A stretch of DNA of 64,000 bases from positions 303,916 through 367,915 of the forward strand of contig NZ_BMPD01000005.1 of the NCBI RefSeq assembly GCF_014647415.1, in the 5' to 3' direction. Below the pieces are notes generated by a model. It did not search any database, was not told the DNA's origin, and worked only from the letters and a program-made list of their open reading frames with translations. Shown here piece after piece: positions 25,458 to 34,164 of the stretch (position 1 is the stretch's first letter; every line of letters starts with the position of its first letter). A program made the translations under genes and the position numbers. This DNA is from Haloarcula sebkhae. Lineage in GTDB: Archaea > Halobacteriota > Halobacteria > Halobacteriales > Haloarculaceae.

Positions 25458-25763
25458 ATGATAGACAGGCTTGAAAAGGAAGTTGACATGCTGGAGCGCC
25501 ACTTGCAGGTGCTTCGCATGGTTATCGAGAACGAGCCTATCGGTATCGTGAAGATGTCCAACGAAACCGGCTACCCGCACCACAAGGTGCGGTACTCCCT
25601 GCGCGTTCTCGAAGAGGAGAACCTCATCGAGCCCTCCAGCCAGGGTGCGATCACGACCGAACAGACCGGTGAGTTCGTCGACGACCTCGACGAGAAGGTC
25701 GACGAAATCATCGACAAGCTCGAAGGTATGAAGATCGAAGACGCGGCCGAAATCGAAGGCTAA
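25458..25763 (+). CDS. Winged-helix DNA-binding protein
   Basis: A 101-residue haloarchaeal regulator. It starts with a helix (MIDRLEKEVDMLERHLQVLRMVI), then a winged helix (ENEPIGIVKMSNETGYPHHKVRYSLRVLEEENLIEPSSQGAITTE) and a C-terminal coiled-coil-prone helix (EFVDDLDEKVDEIIDKLEGM). The pattern PHHKVRYSLRVLE matches a small family of haloarchaeal winged-helix proteins. Target genes are unknown. The ATG at 25458 follows a TATA box at 25425-25432 at the spacing for a leaderless transcript; the longer upstream frame is not supported. Confidence 0.85.
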   Translation: MIDRLEKEVDMLERHLQVLRMVIENEPIGIVKMSNETGYPHHKVRYSLRVLEEENLIEPSSQGAITTEQTGEFVDDLDEKVDEIIDKLEGMKIEDAAEIEG

Positions 25764-25772
25764 GCTTCTTTC

Positions 25773-28307
25773 TCAGAGTTCCGGGACCGCCAGGTGGAAC
25801 TCCTGGTTTCTCGCTTCTAACAGACAGAGGTGAAAGCCCTTTTTCCGCGAGATGTTCACGAAGCTCTTGCGCTTATCGCGGTTGAACAGTCCACTAGAGG
25901 TGGCTTCTTCGGCGGTTTCGAGTGCGCCCGGCTCGAAGAAACTGCTCGTGACGAGAAACGCCGACGCAAGCGACCCGGAGGCGTTGCCGACCCGCTCGGC
26001 GTTCCGGATGAGGTCCGACATCTGGCCTTCGGAGGCCGGCTCGCGCGAGTCGTTGATGTTTGCGACGACCAGCGGGTTCCCCATCCGGTCCCGGACGACC
26101 ACGTCGAACCGTTCCTGCGAGCGGGTCTCCTGACCGTCTTCCGTGTATGTCACCGTGACGTTGCCGTTCAGTTCGGCACGGTCGATGGCCGGAAGCCCTT
26201 CGTAGAGGTCTTTCATCGCTCCCGCGTGTCCGGTGTCCCGAATCTCGTAGAGGAGGTTCCGGATGAGCCAGTTGACGAAGCGGTACTGGATGCTGTCTTC
26301 GAGGTACTCCTCGAAGGGCGTCCCGTTGACCGTAGCGCCCTCTGCCTCGAACTGCGTGTGATACTCCAGCCTGAGATTCGCCTCGACCTCTTCGCGGCTC
26401 GCTTCGCCGTCCTTGGCTTCCTCCAGCGTCGCCTTACCCTTCGAATCGTACCTGACGAAGAGGTTCGTCCCGTTTATCGCCTCGCCGGCGCTGAGCCGGG
26501 TGCTACCTGCGGCGGCGTCGTTTTGCTCGTCGAGTTGCTCCTCCAGCCGGTCGATTTCGGCCCGTGCGTCGGCTAGCTCCGACTCTAGACGGTCGCGCTC
26601 GTCCCGAAGCTCCTGGTTCGTTGCCTCCAGATCCGTGAGCTCGGATTCGAGGTCCGACACCGTCTCGGCTCGCTGTTCGAGCTCGGACTCGAGCTCTGCC
26701 ACACGCTCCGGGTCGCGCGGTGTCGGCTCTTCGTCGGCAGGCGACTGTCTCTGGTCCCCTGTCGACGGCTGGGATTGCGGCGTATCGGCCGGCTGCGCCG
26801 GCTCCGGGTCGTTCGCAGTTGTGCCACGCCTTTCCTGAGCCGGTGCTGGTCCCTGCACGCTGGATTCGGTCGACGGCATCGGGTCGTTCTGGGCCGGCTG
26901 GTCGCGTCGCGGTGTCGATGCCTGTTGCCCACCTGTTGGCGGCGTCTGCGTGGGAGAAACGCTGGTGGCTGTGCTTTCCTGCGCACCGCCGGACTTGTTC
27001 GGGTCCAGCGACGGGACCGAGCGCGTCTCCAGATCCGCACTTGACCTGCCAGAACCGGCGTCCGGCGTCGGCGTTGCCGCTCCGGTCCCGGACTGTGTCT
27101 GGGACGGCTGTGGCTCGGGGCTCTGTGTCGATTTCGGGTCTTCCGGTTCGGCGCGACGGTCTGCCGAAGCCGCCTGATCGCTCTGTGTCGGGGTGCTTCG
27201 CGCGCTGGCGTGCTGGGATTCCTGTGTCTGTGATGGCTCAGTCGCCGATGGTTTCGGCTCGGTCTCCCCGGCAGTTTCCCTCACTCCGGCCTCCTGTTCA
27301 GTGGCCTCGTAATCAGGTTCCGTCTGTGTCGCGGTATCGGTTTCTGTCGTCGCCCGGTCTGTCGCTTTGCTGTCTGGCCGGTTGTCTGCATTCGGCTTTT
27401 CGTCCACGCTCGATTGCTCGTCAGACTCGGAACTGCGGCGGGACCGGCCAGGAGTCGCACCGGCGGCTTTCGATCCGGGCGGGCCGCTGCTTGCAGGGCC
27501 GCGGTCCCGCGTCGACTCCGCTGCGGTCTGGGCCTGTCCGGCGTCGTCGGTTCCATCGGCTTCGGTATCTCCGACGGGGTCCGGGGACGGGTCTACCGGT
27601 TCATCGCTGGCGACGTCCTGTGGTGTCGGTTCGTCTGGTACCGCCGTATCTGTCGGCGTGCTGTCTATCGCACCTTCGTCGGTAGCGGCTGTCTCGTCAC
27701 CAGCCTCGAGCGGGTCAACACCGGCAGCCGCCGGGTCCGCTGACTGCTCGTCCGTGTCGTCCTCCGGCGGTTCCGGAATCTCGATCGGCTCGATGTCGAC
27801 CGGCATGACCTCGTAGATGCCGACCTCGTCGTTGGCCGTCTCGAACGCCTCGTCGTCGGTGATGAGGTTGTCGGAGTTGCCGACCCACGCGACGCTCATC
27901 GAGCGGCCTTGGTGGTAGACGGTGTAGTAGTCGCCCGAGAGGACGTTCTCGGAGAGTTCGATAAAGCCGGTAAAGTTACCGCTCGACAGCGTCTGATCGA
28001 CTTCTGCAAGTGCCGTGTCTTCGGTGTAGTACTGTGCTTTCACCTCGTCGGCGCGTTCCTGCATCACTGCAAGCAGTGGCAACGCCTCGTGGGGTGACCG
28101 TTTGGCTGTTCCCGACGCGTCCTCGAAATCCTCGATGGTGCCGTCAAGGACGCCGACGACGGTCCCGTTCAACATGAACAGGCGCGTCGGACCCGTGATG
28201 ACCGCGCCGGAGAACTCCTGTCCGGCGAGGTCCTGCAGGCCCGCGAACCCGCCGTCGAACGGTACCGACTCCCAGCCGTCGACCCGTTCGACCGTGCGTG
28301 TACTCAT
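25773..28307 (-). CDS. Large acidic protein with Ser/Gln/Pro-rich linker, coiled coil and possible nuclease-like C-terminal domain
   Basis: An 844-residue protein. Residues ~1-170 are a compact conserved N-terminal domain (FSGAVITGPTRLFMLNGTVVGVLDGTIEDFEDASGTAK). Residues ~170-530 are a low-complexity linker rich in Ser, Thr, Pro, Gln, Asp and Ala. A coiled coil (VAELESELEQ, SDLESELTDLEATNQELRD, ADARAEIDRLEEQLDE) covers ~534-597. The C-terminal ~240 residues hold EEYLEDSIQYRFVNWLIRNL and RFDVVVRDRMGNPLVVANIND ... LIRNAERV ... AFLVTSSFFEPGALE (about 732-790), which resembles the strand-D-x-x-strand core of PD-(D/E)XK nucleases but with V-V-A-N where E-x-K is expected. Function is unknown. The start at 28307 is MSTRTVERVDGW, beginning the conserved part. 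Confidence 0.78.
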   Translation of the reverse strand: MSTRTVERVDGWESVPFDGGFAGLQDLAGQEFSGAVITGPTRLFMLNGTVVGVLDGTIEDFEDASGTAKRSPHEALPLLAVMQERADEVKAQYYTEDTALAEVDQTLSSGNFTGFIELSENVLSGDYYTVYHQGRSMSVAWVGNSDNLITDDEAFETANDEVGIYEVMPVDIEPIEIPEPPEDDTDEQSADPAAAGVDPLEAGDETAATDEGAIDSTPTDTAVPDEPTPQDVASDEPVDPSPDPVGDTEADGTDDAGQAQTAAESTRDRGPASSGPPGSKAAGATPGRSRRSSESDEQSSVDEKPNADNRPDSKATDRATTETDTATQTEPDYEATEQEAGVRETAGETEPKPSATEPSQTQESQHASARSTPTQSDQAASADRRAEPEDPKSTQSPEPQPSQTQSGTGAATPTPDAGSGRSSADLETRSVPSLDPNKSGGAQESTATSVSPTQTPPTGGQQASTPRRDQPAQNDPMPSTESSVQGPAPAQERRGTTANDPEPAQPADTPQSQPSTGDQRQSPADEEPTPRDPERVAELESELEQRAETVSDLESELTDLEATNQELRDERDRLESELADARAEIDRLEEQLDEQNDAAAGSTRLSAGEAINGTNLFVRYDSKGKATLEEAKDGEASREEVEANLRLEYHTQFEAEGATVNGTPFEEYLEDSIQYRFVNWLIRNLLYEIRDTGHAGAMKDLYEGLPAIDRAELNGNVTVTYTEDGQETRSQERFDVVVRDRMGNPLVVANINDSREPASEGQMSDLIRNAERVGNASGSLASAFLVTSSFFEPGALETAEEATSSGLFNRDKRKSFVNISRKKGFHLCLLEARNQEFHLAVPEL

Positions 28308-28396
28308 TACTCCCACCAAGCCGGATGGTGGACAAATAGTTTGTGCCCACGGGCGCGGTCCGATGGACATATGACGATTCGGGCGCAATTGCTGGT

Positions 28397-28792
28397 ATGG
28401 CAGAGGAGCCGGGACTAAGCGATCAGTATCCGACTGCGAGTCCGTGGCCGCTGTTCGTCGCACTGGGATTAGCACTGTCAGAGATCGGCGTGTTCGTCGG
28501 ACTCTTTCCAGTGGCCGTCTTCGGACTGATACTGTTCGGCGGGAGCATCGCCGGTATCCTCACGGAATCCGGATACGCGGAACGGCCGTGGCCGACCCTG
28601 CTTGGGGTGGGCGTGGTGCTTATCATCCTCGCCGCCGCGTTTACGCTCTGGCAGGTCCCGGTCGCCGATATCGCGCTGTCGAACGTCGGGACCGGGCCAC
28701 TCTTTACTCGGCTAGTTGCCGTCGCCGCGGCGGGTGCTGTGATGATCGCAATGGGCGGCGTCGCCTCAGTTATGGAACAGACCGCGGCCTGA
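28397..28792 (+). CDS. Small membrane protein of the cytochrome oxidase cluster
   Basis: A 131-residue protein with four hydrophobic segments (WPLFVALGLALSEIGVFVGLFPVAVFGLILFGG, LLGVGVVLIILAAAFTLW, LFTRLVAVAAAGAVMIAMG). It belongs to a set of small haloarchaeal membrane proteins found beside terminal oxidase genes. The ATG at 28397 (MAEEPGLSDQ) is chosen. It is followed by another small membrane protein and the subunit I gene on the same strand, so a role in assembly or membrane anchoring of the oxidase is inferred from context alone. It has no cysteines or heme-ligand motif. Confidence 0.78.
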   Translation: MAEEPGLSDQYPTASPWPLFVALGLALSEIGVFVGLFPVAVFGLILFGGSIAGILTESGYAERPWPTLLGVGVVLIILAAAFTLWQVPVADIALSNVGTGPLFTRLVAVAAAGAVMIAMGGVASVMEQTAA

Positions 28793-28855
28793 GACGGGTA
28801 CTAGCCCGATTCGGAAACCAACACTCTATTTACTGGCCTGTTCTAACGGGCAGGC

Positions 28856-29107
28856 ATGGCTCTGTTCGGGTTCGAAAAAGATACCCTGCTCGACCTCACT
28901 GTGAACGTCATCCCGCTCGGGATCCTCTTCTTCTTCATCGTCGCGTTCGCCGCGTTCCCGGCGTTCGGAACCGATCCCGTCTTCACCGGGCTGCAGTTCG
29001 CACTGATTATCTCGATGTTCCTGCTGCTCGCTGTCCTGACCTACTACGCGGGGAAGGCCGTCGAGAACGCCGAGAAAGAAAGCGGCGAGCTGGGTCACGA
29101 AGACTGA
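28856..29107 (+). CDS. Two-span membrane protein of the cytochrome oxidase cluster
   Basis: An 83-residue protein beginning MALFGFEKDTLLDLTVNVIPLGILFFFIVAFAAFP, with a second span FTGLQFALIISMFLLLAVLTYYAGKAV and an acidic tail. The layout resembles a family of small haloarchaeal membrane proteins (DUF6684-like) next to oxidase genes. A TATA-like CTCTATTTACTGG precedes the ATG. It lies upstream of the subunit I gene by 168 bases, on the same strand. An accessory role in oxidase assembly or stability is plausible but unproven. Confidence 0.8.
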   Translation: MALFGFEKDTLLDLTVNVIPLGILFFFIVAFAAFPAFGTDPVFTGLQFALIISMFLLLAVLTYYAGKAVENAEKESGELGHED

Positions 29108-29275
29108 ACTGACAGTTTCGGAGAGATCACTTCGAAAACCGATCGTCCTTGCCACCGGGCGACAGTATGAGTCGGCCCTTATTTCTGAAGCTGTAACGCT
29201 GGATGGGAGCCGTATTTTATGGTCGTTGCTGCAGGAATCGACCCTTTGATAATGTCCCAGTCCTGAAGGACGACT

Positions 29276-31066
29276 ATGGTAGCAGGAGATATTGTGCTGA
29301 CGGGGCTGATGGCCGTCCTCCTCGTCGGCGTCGCCGCGCTTCTCACCCGTGTCGAGAACTGGCGTTCGTATACGCCGCTCGCGGGTGGCGGGGCCGTCAC
29401 GGGTGACGAGACGGCGGTCATCAACCGTGAGAAACCCGCAGGTATCATTCGCTGGCTAACAACCGTCGACCACAAGGATATCGGTCTGTTGTACGGGGTG
29501 TACGCGGTCATCGCATTCGCTGTGGGTGGTATCATGGCGATGCTCATCCGCCTCCAGCTCGTTACGCCCGGAGGGGCCATCCTCAGCAACAACGCCTACA
29601 ACTCCATCCTGACGAGTCACGGTATCACGATGCTGTTCCTGTTCGGGACGCCCATCATCGCGGCGTTCGCGAACTACTTCATCCCGCTGCTCATCGGGGC
29701 CGACGACATGGCGTTCCCGCGTATCAACGCCATCGCGTTCTGGCTGCTCCCGCCGGCGGCGCTACTGATCTGGGCGGGGTTCTTCCTCGCGCCGGTGACC
29801 GAGAACATGATCGAACCGGCCCGGACGGCCTGGACGATGTACGCGCCGCTGTCCGTCGAGCAGGCGAACCCTGGTGTCGACCTGATGCTGCTCGGACTAC
29901 ACCTTTCGGGTGTCGCAGCGACGATGGGAGCGATCAACTTCATCGCGACCATCTTCACGGAACGCAATGAGGAAGTCAACTGGGCAAACCTCGACATCTT
30001 CTCGTGGACGATCCTCACCCAGTCCGCGCTGATCCTGTTCGCCTTCCCGCTGCTGGGGAGCGCTATCGTGATGCTGCTGCTGGACCGAAACCTCCAGACG
30101 ACGTTCTTCGCCGTCGAGGGTGGCGGCCCGCTGTTGTGGCAGCACCTGTTCTGGTTCTTCGGCCACCCCGAGGTGTACATCCTCGTCCTGCCGCCGATGG
30201 GACTGGTCAGCCTCATCCTGCCGAAGTTCTCCGGCCGGAAGCTGTTCGGCTTCAAGTTCGTCGTCTACTCGACGCTCGCCATCGGTGTGCTGTCCTTCGG
30301 CGTCTGGGCCCACCACATGTTCTCGACGGGCATGGACCCACGGCTCCGGGCCTCGTTCATGGCTGTCTCGCTGGCTATCGCAATACCGAGCGCCGTGAAG
30401 ACGTTTAACTGGATCACGACGATGTGGAACGGCCGCCTGCGCCTGACGACGCCGATGCTGTTCTGTATCGGCTTCGTCTCGAACTTCATCATCGGCGGCG
30501 TGACGGGCGTGTTCCTCGCCTCCATCCCCGTCGACCTGATCCTGCACGATACCTACTACGTCGTCGGGCACTTCCACTACATCGTGATGGGGGCCATCGG
30601 CTTCGCGGCCTTCGCGGGCATCTACTACTGGTTCCCCATCTTCACCGGTCGGATGTACCAGCGCACCCTTGGGAAGGCGCACTTCTGGTTCTCCATGATC
30701 GGGACCAACATCACGTTCTTCGCGATGCTCGCGCTGGGCTATCTGGGAATGCCGCGCCGCTACGCCACCTACCAGTTCGACGGCGCTATCGCGCCGCTGA
30801 CGCAGGTGTCGACGTTCCACCAACTGGCGACCGTCGGTGCGCTCATCCTGTTTATCGGCCAGCTGTTCTTCGTCTGGAACATCGTCCAGTCCTGGCTCGA
30901 AGGCCCGAAGGTCGAGGACGGCGACCCGTGGAACCTCGAGCGCGACGGCATGCTGGACCGTGAGTTCCAGTGGTTCGAGGAGCAACTCGAAGCCGACAGT
31001 CCGGAGAAGGACCCGTCGCTGCTTGCTGACGGCGGTCAGGAAGAACAAGACGAAGACGACTCATAA
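29276..31066 (+). CDS. ctaD: Cytochrome c oxidase subunit I, A1-type heme-copper oxidase
   Basis: A 596-residue polytopic heme-copper oxidase subunit I, the catalytic subunit of a terminal oxidase that reduces O2 and pumps protons. The low-spin heme ligand is in LTSHGITMLFLFG (residue ~115), CuB and the linked Tyr are in FFGHPEVYILVLPPMG (~290-300), further CuB His in WAHHMFSTGMDP (~343), and the heme a3 and second low-spin ligands in YYVVGHFHYIVMG (~428-436). The HPEVY with Glu marks the A1 family. Subunit II/III genes are not in the window. Small membrane-protein genes on both sides form a compact cluster. Confidence 0.95.
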   Translation: MVAGDIVLTGLMAVLLVGVAALLTRVENWRSYTPLAGGGAVTGDETAVINREKPAGIIRWLTTVDHKDIGLLYGVYAVIAFAVGGIMAMLIRLQLVTPGGAILSNNAYNSILTSHGITMLFLFGTPIIAAFANYFIPLLIGADDMAFPRINAIAFWLLPPAALLIWAGFFLAPVTENMIEPARTAWTMYAPLSVEQANPGVDLMLLGLHLSGVAATMGAINFIATIFTERNEEVNWANLDIFSWTILTQSALILFAFPLLGSAIVMLLLDRNLQTTFFAVEGGGPLLWQHLFWFFGHPEVYILVLPPMGLVSLILPKFSGRKLFGFKFVVYSTLAIGVLSFGVWAHHMFSTGMDPRLRASFMAVSLAIAIPSAVKTFNWITTMWNGRLRLTTPMLFCIGFVSNFIIGGVTGVFLASIPVDLILHDTYYVVGHFHYIVMGAIGFAAFAGIYYWFPIFTGRMYQRTLGKAHFWFSMIGTNITFFAMLALGYLGMPRRYATYQFDGAIAPLTQVSTFHQLATVGALILFIGQLFFVWNIVQSWLEGPKVEDGDPWNLERDGMLDREFQWFEEQLEADSPEKDPSLLADGGQEEQDEDDS

Positions 31067-31132
31067 CCGTCGCGAACGCTGTTTTCGCTGCTTTTACTTC
31101 GTTCGCAGCCACGCCAAACCTGACAATTCCTG

Positions 31133-31225
31133 TTAACTTGCGCCGGAAACGAGTACCATCGCGGTTACGAACATCATGAGTGCGATTCCGGTCAGGACGA
31201 GAAACAGGAGCTCCTTCTGTGACAT
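31133..31225 (-). CDS. 30-residue single-span membrane peptide in the oxidase cluster
   Basis: A 30-codon frame, below the usual size limit for gene finders, encodes MSQKELLFLVLTGIALMMFV...MVLVSGAS, one transmembrane helix with a short charged N-terminus. It starts with ATG at 31225, and a TTTTTCAC element ~25-30 bases upstream on this strand would give a leaderless message. It lies between the subunit I gene and a divergent 88-residue membrane protein. The shape is that of a small oxidase-associated helix such as a CcoS/CydX-like peptide; the assignment rests on length, hydrophobicity and position. Confidence 0.5.
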   Translation of the reverse strand: MSQKELLFLVLTGIALMMFVTAMVLVSGAS

Positions 31226-31283
31226 AGGATAGCTACGGCGTGGAAGTGAAAAAGGCTAATCGTCTCCGCGCCGTTGTTCTCAC

Positions 31284-31550
31284 ATGAGCGAAGTTGAGGC
31301 CAGGTCTGGACGGCAGATCGTCCTTCGCCTGTACGTCGCTATTGTTGTTCTTGCCGGTGTAATGGGGTTCGTACTCGGCAGCATCCGACCGGAGAACCTC
31401 GAACCGGAACTGTTCAGTGTAATCGCGCTACCGCCGACGCCGTTTGGCGTCGCAATCTACGGATTCGTCACTATCGGTATCGTCCTTGGCGTGTTACTTG
31501 GCCTCGTCGTGTACGTCTCCGAACGGGTCGACGACGCGGCCGGATCCTGA
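31284..31550 (+). CDS. Two-span membrane protein of the oxidase cluster
   Basis: An 88-residue protein with two hydrophobic segments (LRLYVAIVVLAGVMGFVLGSI and FGVAIYGFVTIGIVLGVLLGLVVYV) and a charged N-terminus (MSEVEARSGRQIV). Similar small proteins are annotated in haloarchaea as cox-cluster proteins (DUF7520-like). It shares the divergent 58-base promoter region with the 30-residue peptide. It lacks cysteines or His ligands, so it is an accessory rather than a redox subunit. Confidence 0.8.
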   Translation: MSEVEARSGRQIVLRLYVAIVVLAGVMGFVLGSIRPENLEPELFSVIALPPTPFGVAIYGFVTIGIVLGVLLGLVVYVSERVDDAAGS

Positions 31551-31555
31551 ACTGG

Positions 31556-33259
31556 TCACGCCACGCTGGCCGTCTCCTGATAGCTTCCGTATTCTGCCTC
31601 GAAGACGGCCATGATCTCGCCCATCGTCGCGTAGGCTTTCACCGCGTCGATGATGACGGGCATGACGTTCCCGCCGTCGGTGATCACCTGCTGCAGTTCG
31701 TCGAGCGCTGCTTCTACGGCCGCGTCGTCGCGCTCTGCCTTGACTGTCGCAAGCTTGTCCCGCTGGCGTTCCTGCACGTCTTCGTCGACGGTGAGGATCT
31801 CGGGTTCGGTGTCCTCTTCGACGGTGTACTTGTTGACGCCGACCATGACTTCTTCCTCGCTCTCGACGCGCTGCTGGTACTCGTAGGCGGCGTCCTGAAT
31901 CTCACGCTGGAAGTAGCCGTCCTGAATCCCTTGAATGACGCCGTCGCGGACCGATCCGTCGCCGAGGTCGTCTCTGATGTGATTGATGTAGGCCATCGCC
32001 TTCTCCTCGACCTCGTCGGTCAGCGACTCGATGGCGAAACTGCCGCCCATCGGGTCCACGATGTCGGCCGCGCCCGACTCCTCGGCGATTATCTGCTGTG
32101 TTCGGAGCGCGACCCGCACCGCCTGCTCGGACGGGAGCGCCAGCGCCTCGTCGAAGCTGTTGGTGTGCAGGCTCTGGGTCCCGCCCAGCACACCCGCGAG
32201 GGCCTGAATCGTCACGCGGACGATGTTGTTCAGCGGTTGCTGGGCGGTCAGTGACTGGCCGGCAGTCTGGGTGTGGAACTTCAGTTGTTTGCTCGCGTCG
32301 GCCTCCGCGTCGTACCAGTCGTCCATCACGCGGGCGTAGATGCGGCGAGCCGCGCGGAACTTCGCGATTTCCTCGAACATGGAGTTGTGCGAATTGAAGA
32401 AAAAGGACAGCTGTGGGGCGAACTCGTCGACGTCCATCCCGCGGTTCAGACAGTCTTCGACGTAGGCGAAACCATCAGCAAGCGTGAACGCGAGTTCCTG
32501 TATTGCCGTCGAGCCGGCCTCGCGGATGTGATACCCCGACACCGAGATGGGCTTGAACTTCGGCGTCTCCTGACTGGCGAACTCGATGGTGTCGGTGACG
32601 AGCTTTAGCGACGGCTCCGGGGGGATGACCCACTCCTTCTGTGCGATGAACTCTTTGAACATATCGTTCTGAAGCGTCCCTCGGATCTCTTCGCGCGGGA
32701 CCCCTTGCTGGTCGGCCAGCGCAATGTACATCGCATAGATGACGGGAGCGCTGGGGTTGATAGTAAAAGAGGTCGACACCTCGCCGAGGTTGATGCCGTC
32801 GAACAGCCGTTCCATGTCCGCCAGCGTGTCGACGGCGACACCCTCCTTGCCCACCTCGCCGTCGGCCATCACGTCGTCGGAGTCGATCCCCATCAGCGTC
32901 GGCATGTCGAAGGCCGTCGACAGCCCCGTCTGGCCCTCGTCGATGAGGTAGTGGAACCGCTCGTTGGTCTCGTCGGCGGTCCCGAAGCCCGCGAACTGTC
33001 GCATCGTCCACTGCCGGCCCCGATACATTGTCGGATAGACACCGCGTGTGAACGGCTCCTCGCCGGGGAAGCCGATATCTTCCTCGTAATCGAGGTCATC
33101 TACGTCGCGTGGCGTGTACAGCCGGTCTACATCGAGGTTTGAGACTGTCGCGAACCGTTCCTTGCGTTCGCCGTAGGCGTCCAGTACGGGGTCCAGTGTC
33201 TCGGCTTCCCACTCATCTTTCTGCTCGCGGATGCGCTGGAGGTCCGACTCGTCGAACAT
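31556..33259 (-). CDS. mcmA: Methylmalonyl-CoA mutase large subunit, catalytic domain
   Basis: A 567-residue acyl-CoA mutase large chain without the B12-binding domain, which is encoded separately in archaea. Diagnostic blocks are PFTRGVYPTMYRGRQWTMRQFAGFG (with the YPTMY segment and R..W residues of the CoA channel), LSTAFDMPTLMGIDSD, SFTINPSAP..YAMYIALADQQGV, LQNDMFKEFIAQKEWVIPPEPSLKL, and HTQTAGQSLTAQQPLNNIVRVTIQALAGVLGGTQSLHTNSFDEAL. These match methylmalonyl-CoA mutase (or the close ethylmalonyl/isobutyryl branches). It interconverts (R)-methylmalonyl-CoA and succinyl-CoA. No epimerase or MeaB gene is in the window, so the substrate is from family similarity. Confidence 0.93.
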   Translation of the reverse strand: MFDESDLQRIREQKDEWEAETLDPVLDAYGERKERFATVSNLDVDRLYTPRDVDDLDYEEDIGFPGEEPFTRGVYPTMYRGRQWTMRQFAGFGTADETNERFHYLIDEGQTGLSTAFDMPTLMGIDSDDVMADGEVGKEGVAVDTLADMERLFDGINLGEVSTSFTINPSAPVIYAMYIALADQQGVPREEIRGTLQNDMFKEFIAQKEWVIPPEPSLKLVTDTIEFASQETPKFKPISVSGYHIREAGSTAIQELAFTLADGFAYVEDCLNRGMDVDEFAPQLSFFFNSHNSMFEEIAKFRAARRIYARVMDDWYDAEADASKQLKFHTQTAGQSLTAQQPLNNIVRVTIQALAGVLGGTQSLHTNSFDEALALPSEQAVRVALRTQQIIAEESGAADIVDPMGGSFAIESLTDEVEEKAMAYINHIRDDLGDGSVRDGVIQGIQDGYFQREIQDAAYEYQQRVESEEEVMVGVNKYTVEEDTEPEILTVDEDVQERQRDKLATVKAERDDAAVEAALDELQQVITDGGNVMPVIIDAVKAYATMGEIMAVFEAEYGSYQETASVA

Positions 33260-33334
33260 ACTCCGGTGTATGTCATGATTTAGTAAGAAGGTTCGGGGGA
33301 AGCGAGATGTGGCCGTCGGTCACACCGTTGCGGA

Positions 33335-34126
33335 CTAGTCCTGAAGACGTTCCGTCGTCTGCACGAGCGGGTGGTGTGCGTAGTCGACGACTTCGATATC
33401 GTCGATCGACTCCAGATCGGAGTCCGCGGCCGTCTCAGCCATCCCTAGTTCGACCGTCTCGTCGAGGACGATGACGTAGGCATCCATCTCATCGATGTCG
33501 AGCCGCGCGGCGGCTTTGACGCGGTGGTGGCCGTCCGCCAGCAGGAGGTCGCCACCGTTGTCGATGACGACAAGCGGTTCCGCCAGCCCGCGTTCCAGTT
33601 CGTACACCCGTCCTTCGAGTTCGTCGGCATAGACCGTCGTCTGTGTCGGCGTCAGTTTGTCAAGGTCCACCTCACGGCGGCCTTCGTGTGTCGTGATACC
33701 GTGGATGTTCTCGAGCGTCCTGCTGAGCTTGTCCACCTTGCCCGGGGTCGCCCGCTCGATCTGTGAGCGGATCACGTCGGCGTTCGAGATGATGCCGACG
33801 AGGTGGCCGGCATCGTCGACGACTGGGAGTTTCTGGATGCCCGACCGCAGGATAACGCGCGCCGCGTCCTGAACGGCCATGTCCGGATGCGCCACGAGGA
33901 TGTCGTCGGTCATCACGCGGAACATCGGCTCGTGGTCTTCCGCTAGCAACAGGTCGCGCGCGCTGACGAACCCCTCGACGCGGCGGCCGTCCGTCACTGG
34001 AAACCCACTGAAGTGGTCGTTGTCGGCGATACGTCGGGCGACCTCCCCGACAGTGTCGTCGAGTTCGACGGTGGCAACCTCGCGTGTCATGTAGTCTCCG
34101 ACCGTCGGTCGACTCGATTCCTCCAT
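33335..34126 (-). CDS. Two CBS domains fused to a ParB/sulfiredoxin-like domain
   Basis: A 263-residue protein with two CBS domains (GDYMTREVATVELDDTVGEVARRI... and DILVAHPDMAVQDAARVILRSGIQKLPVVDDAGHLVGIISNADVI) followed by a ParB-like module with TVYADELEGRVYELERGLAEPLVVID and the diagnostic LLLADGHHRVKAA. CBS pairs bind adenine nucleotides as sensors; ParB-like domains in such fusions may be CTPases or ADP/ATP-dependent kinases (serine kinase type) rather than DNA-binding. Function is not known. The ATG at 34126 is ~27 bases downstream of a CTTTTTTATTG box, so it is probably leaderless; an upstream TTG is less likely. It follows the RCK-DHH gene by 38 bases on the same strand. Confidence 0.88.
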   Translation of the reverse strand: MEESSRPTVGDYMTREVATVELDDTVGEVARRIADNDHFSGFPVTDGRRVEGFVSARDLLLAEDHEPMFRVMTDDILVAHPDMAVQDAARVILRSGIQKLPVVDDAGHLVGIISNADVIRSQIERATPGKVDKLSRTLENIHGITTHEGRREVDLDKLTPTQTTVYADELEGRVYELERGLAEPLVVIDNGGDLLLADGHHRVKAAARLDIDEMDAYVIVLDETVELGMAETAADSDLESIDDIEVVDYAHHPLVQTTERLQD

Positions 34127-34164
34127 CGGCACCGAGTTCTCGACCGACAATAAAAAAGGCTCGC

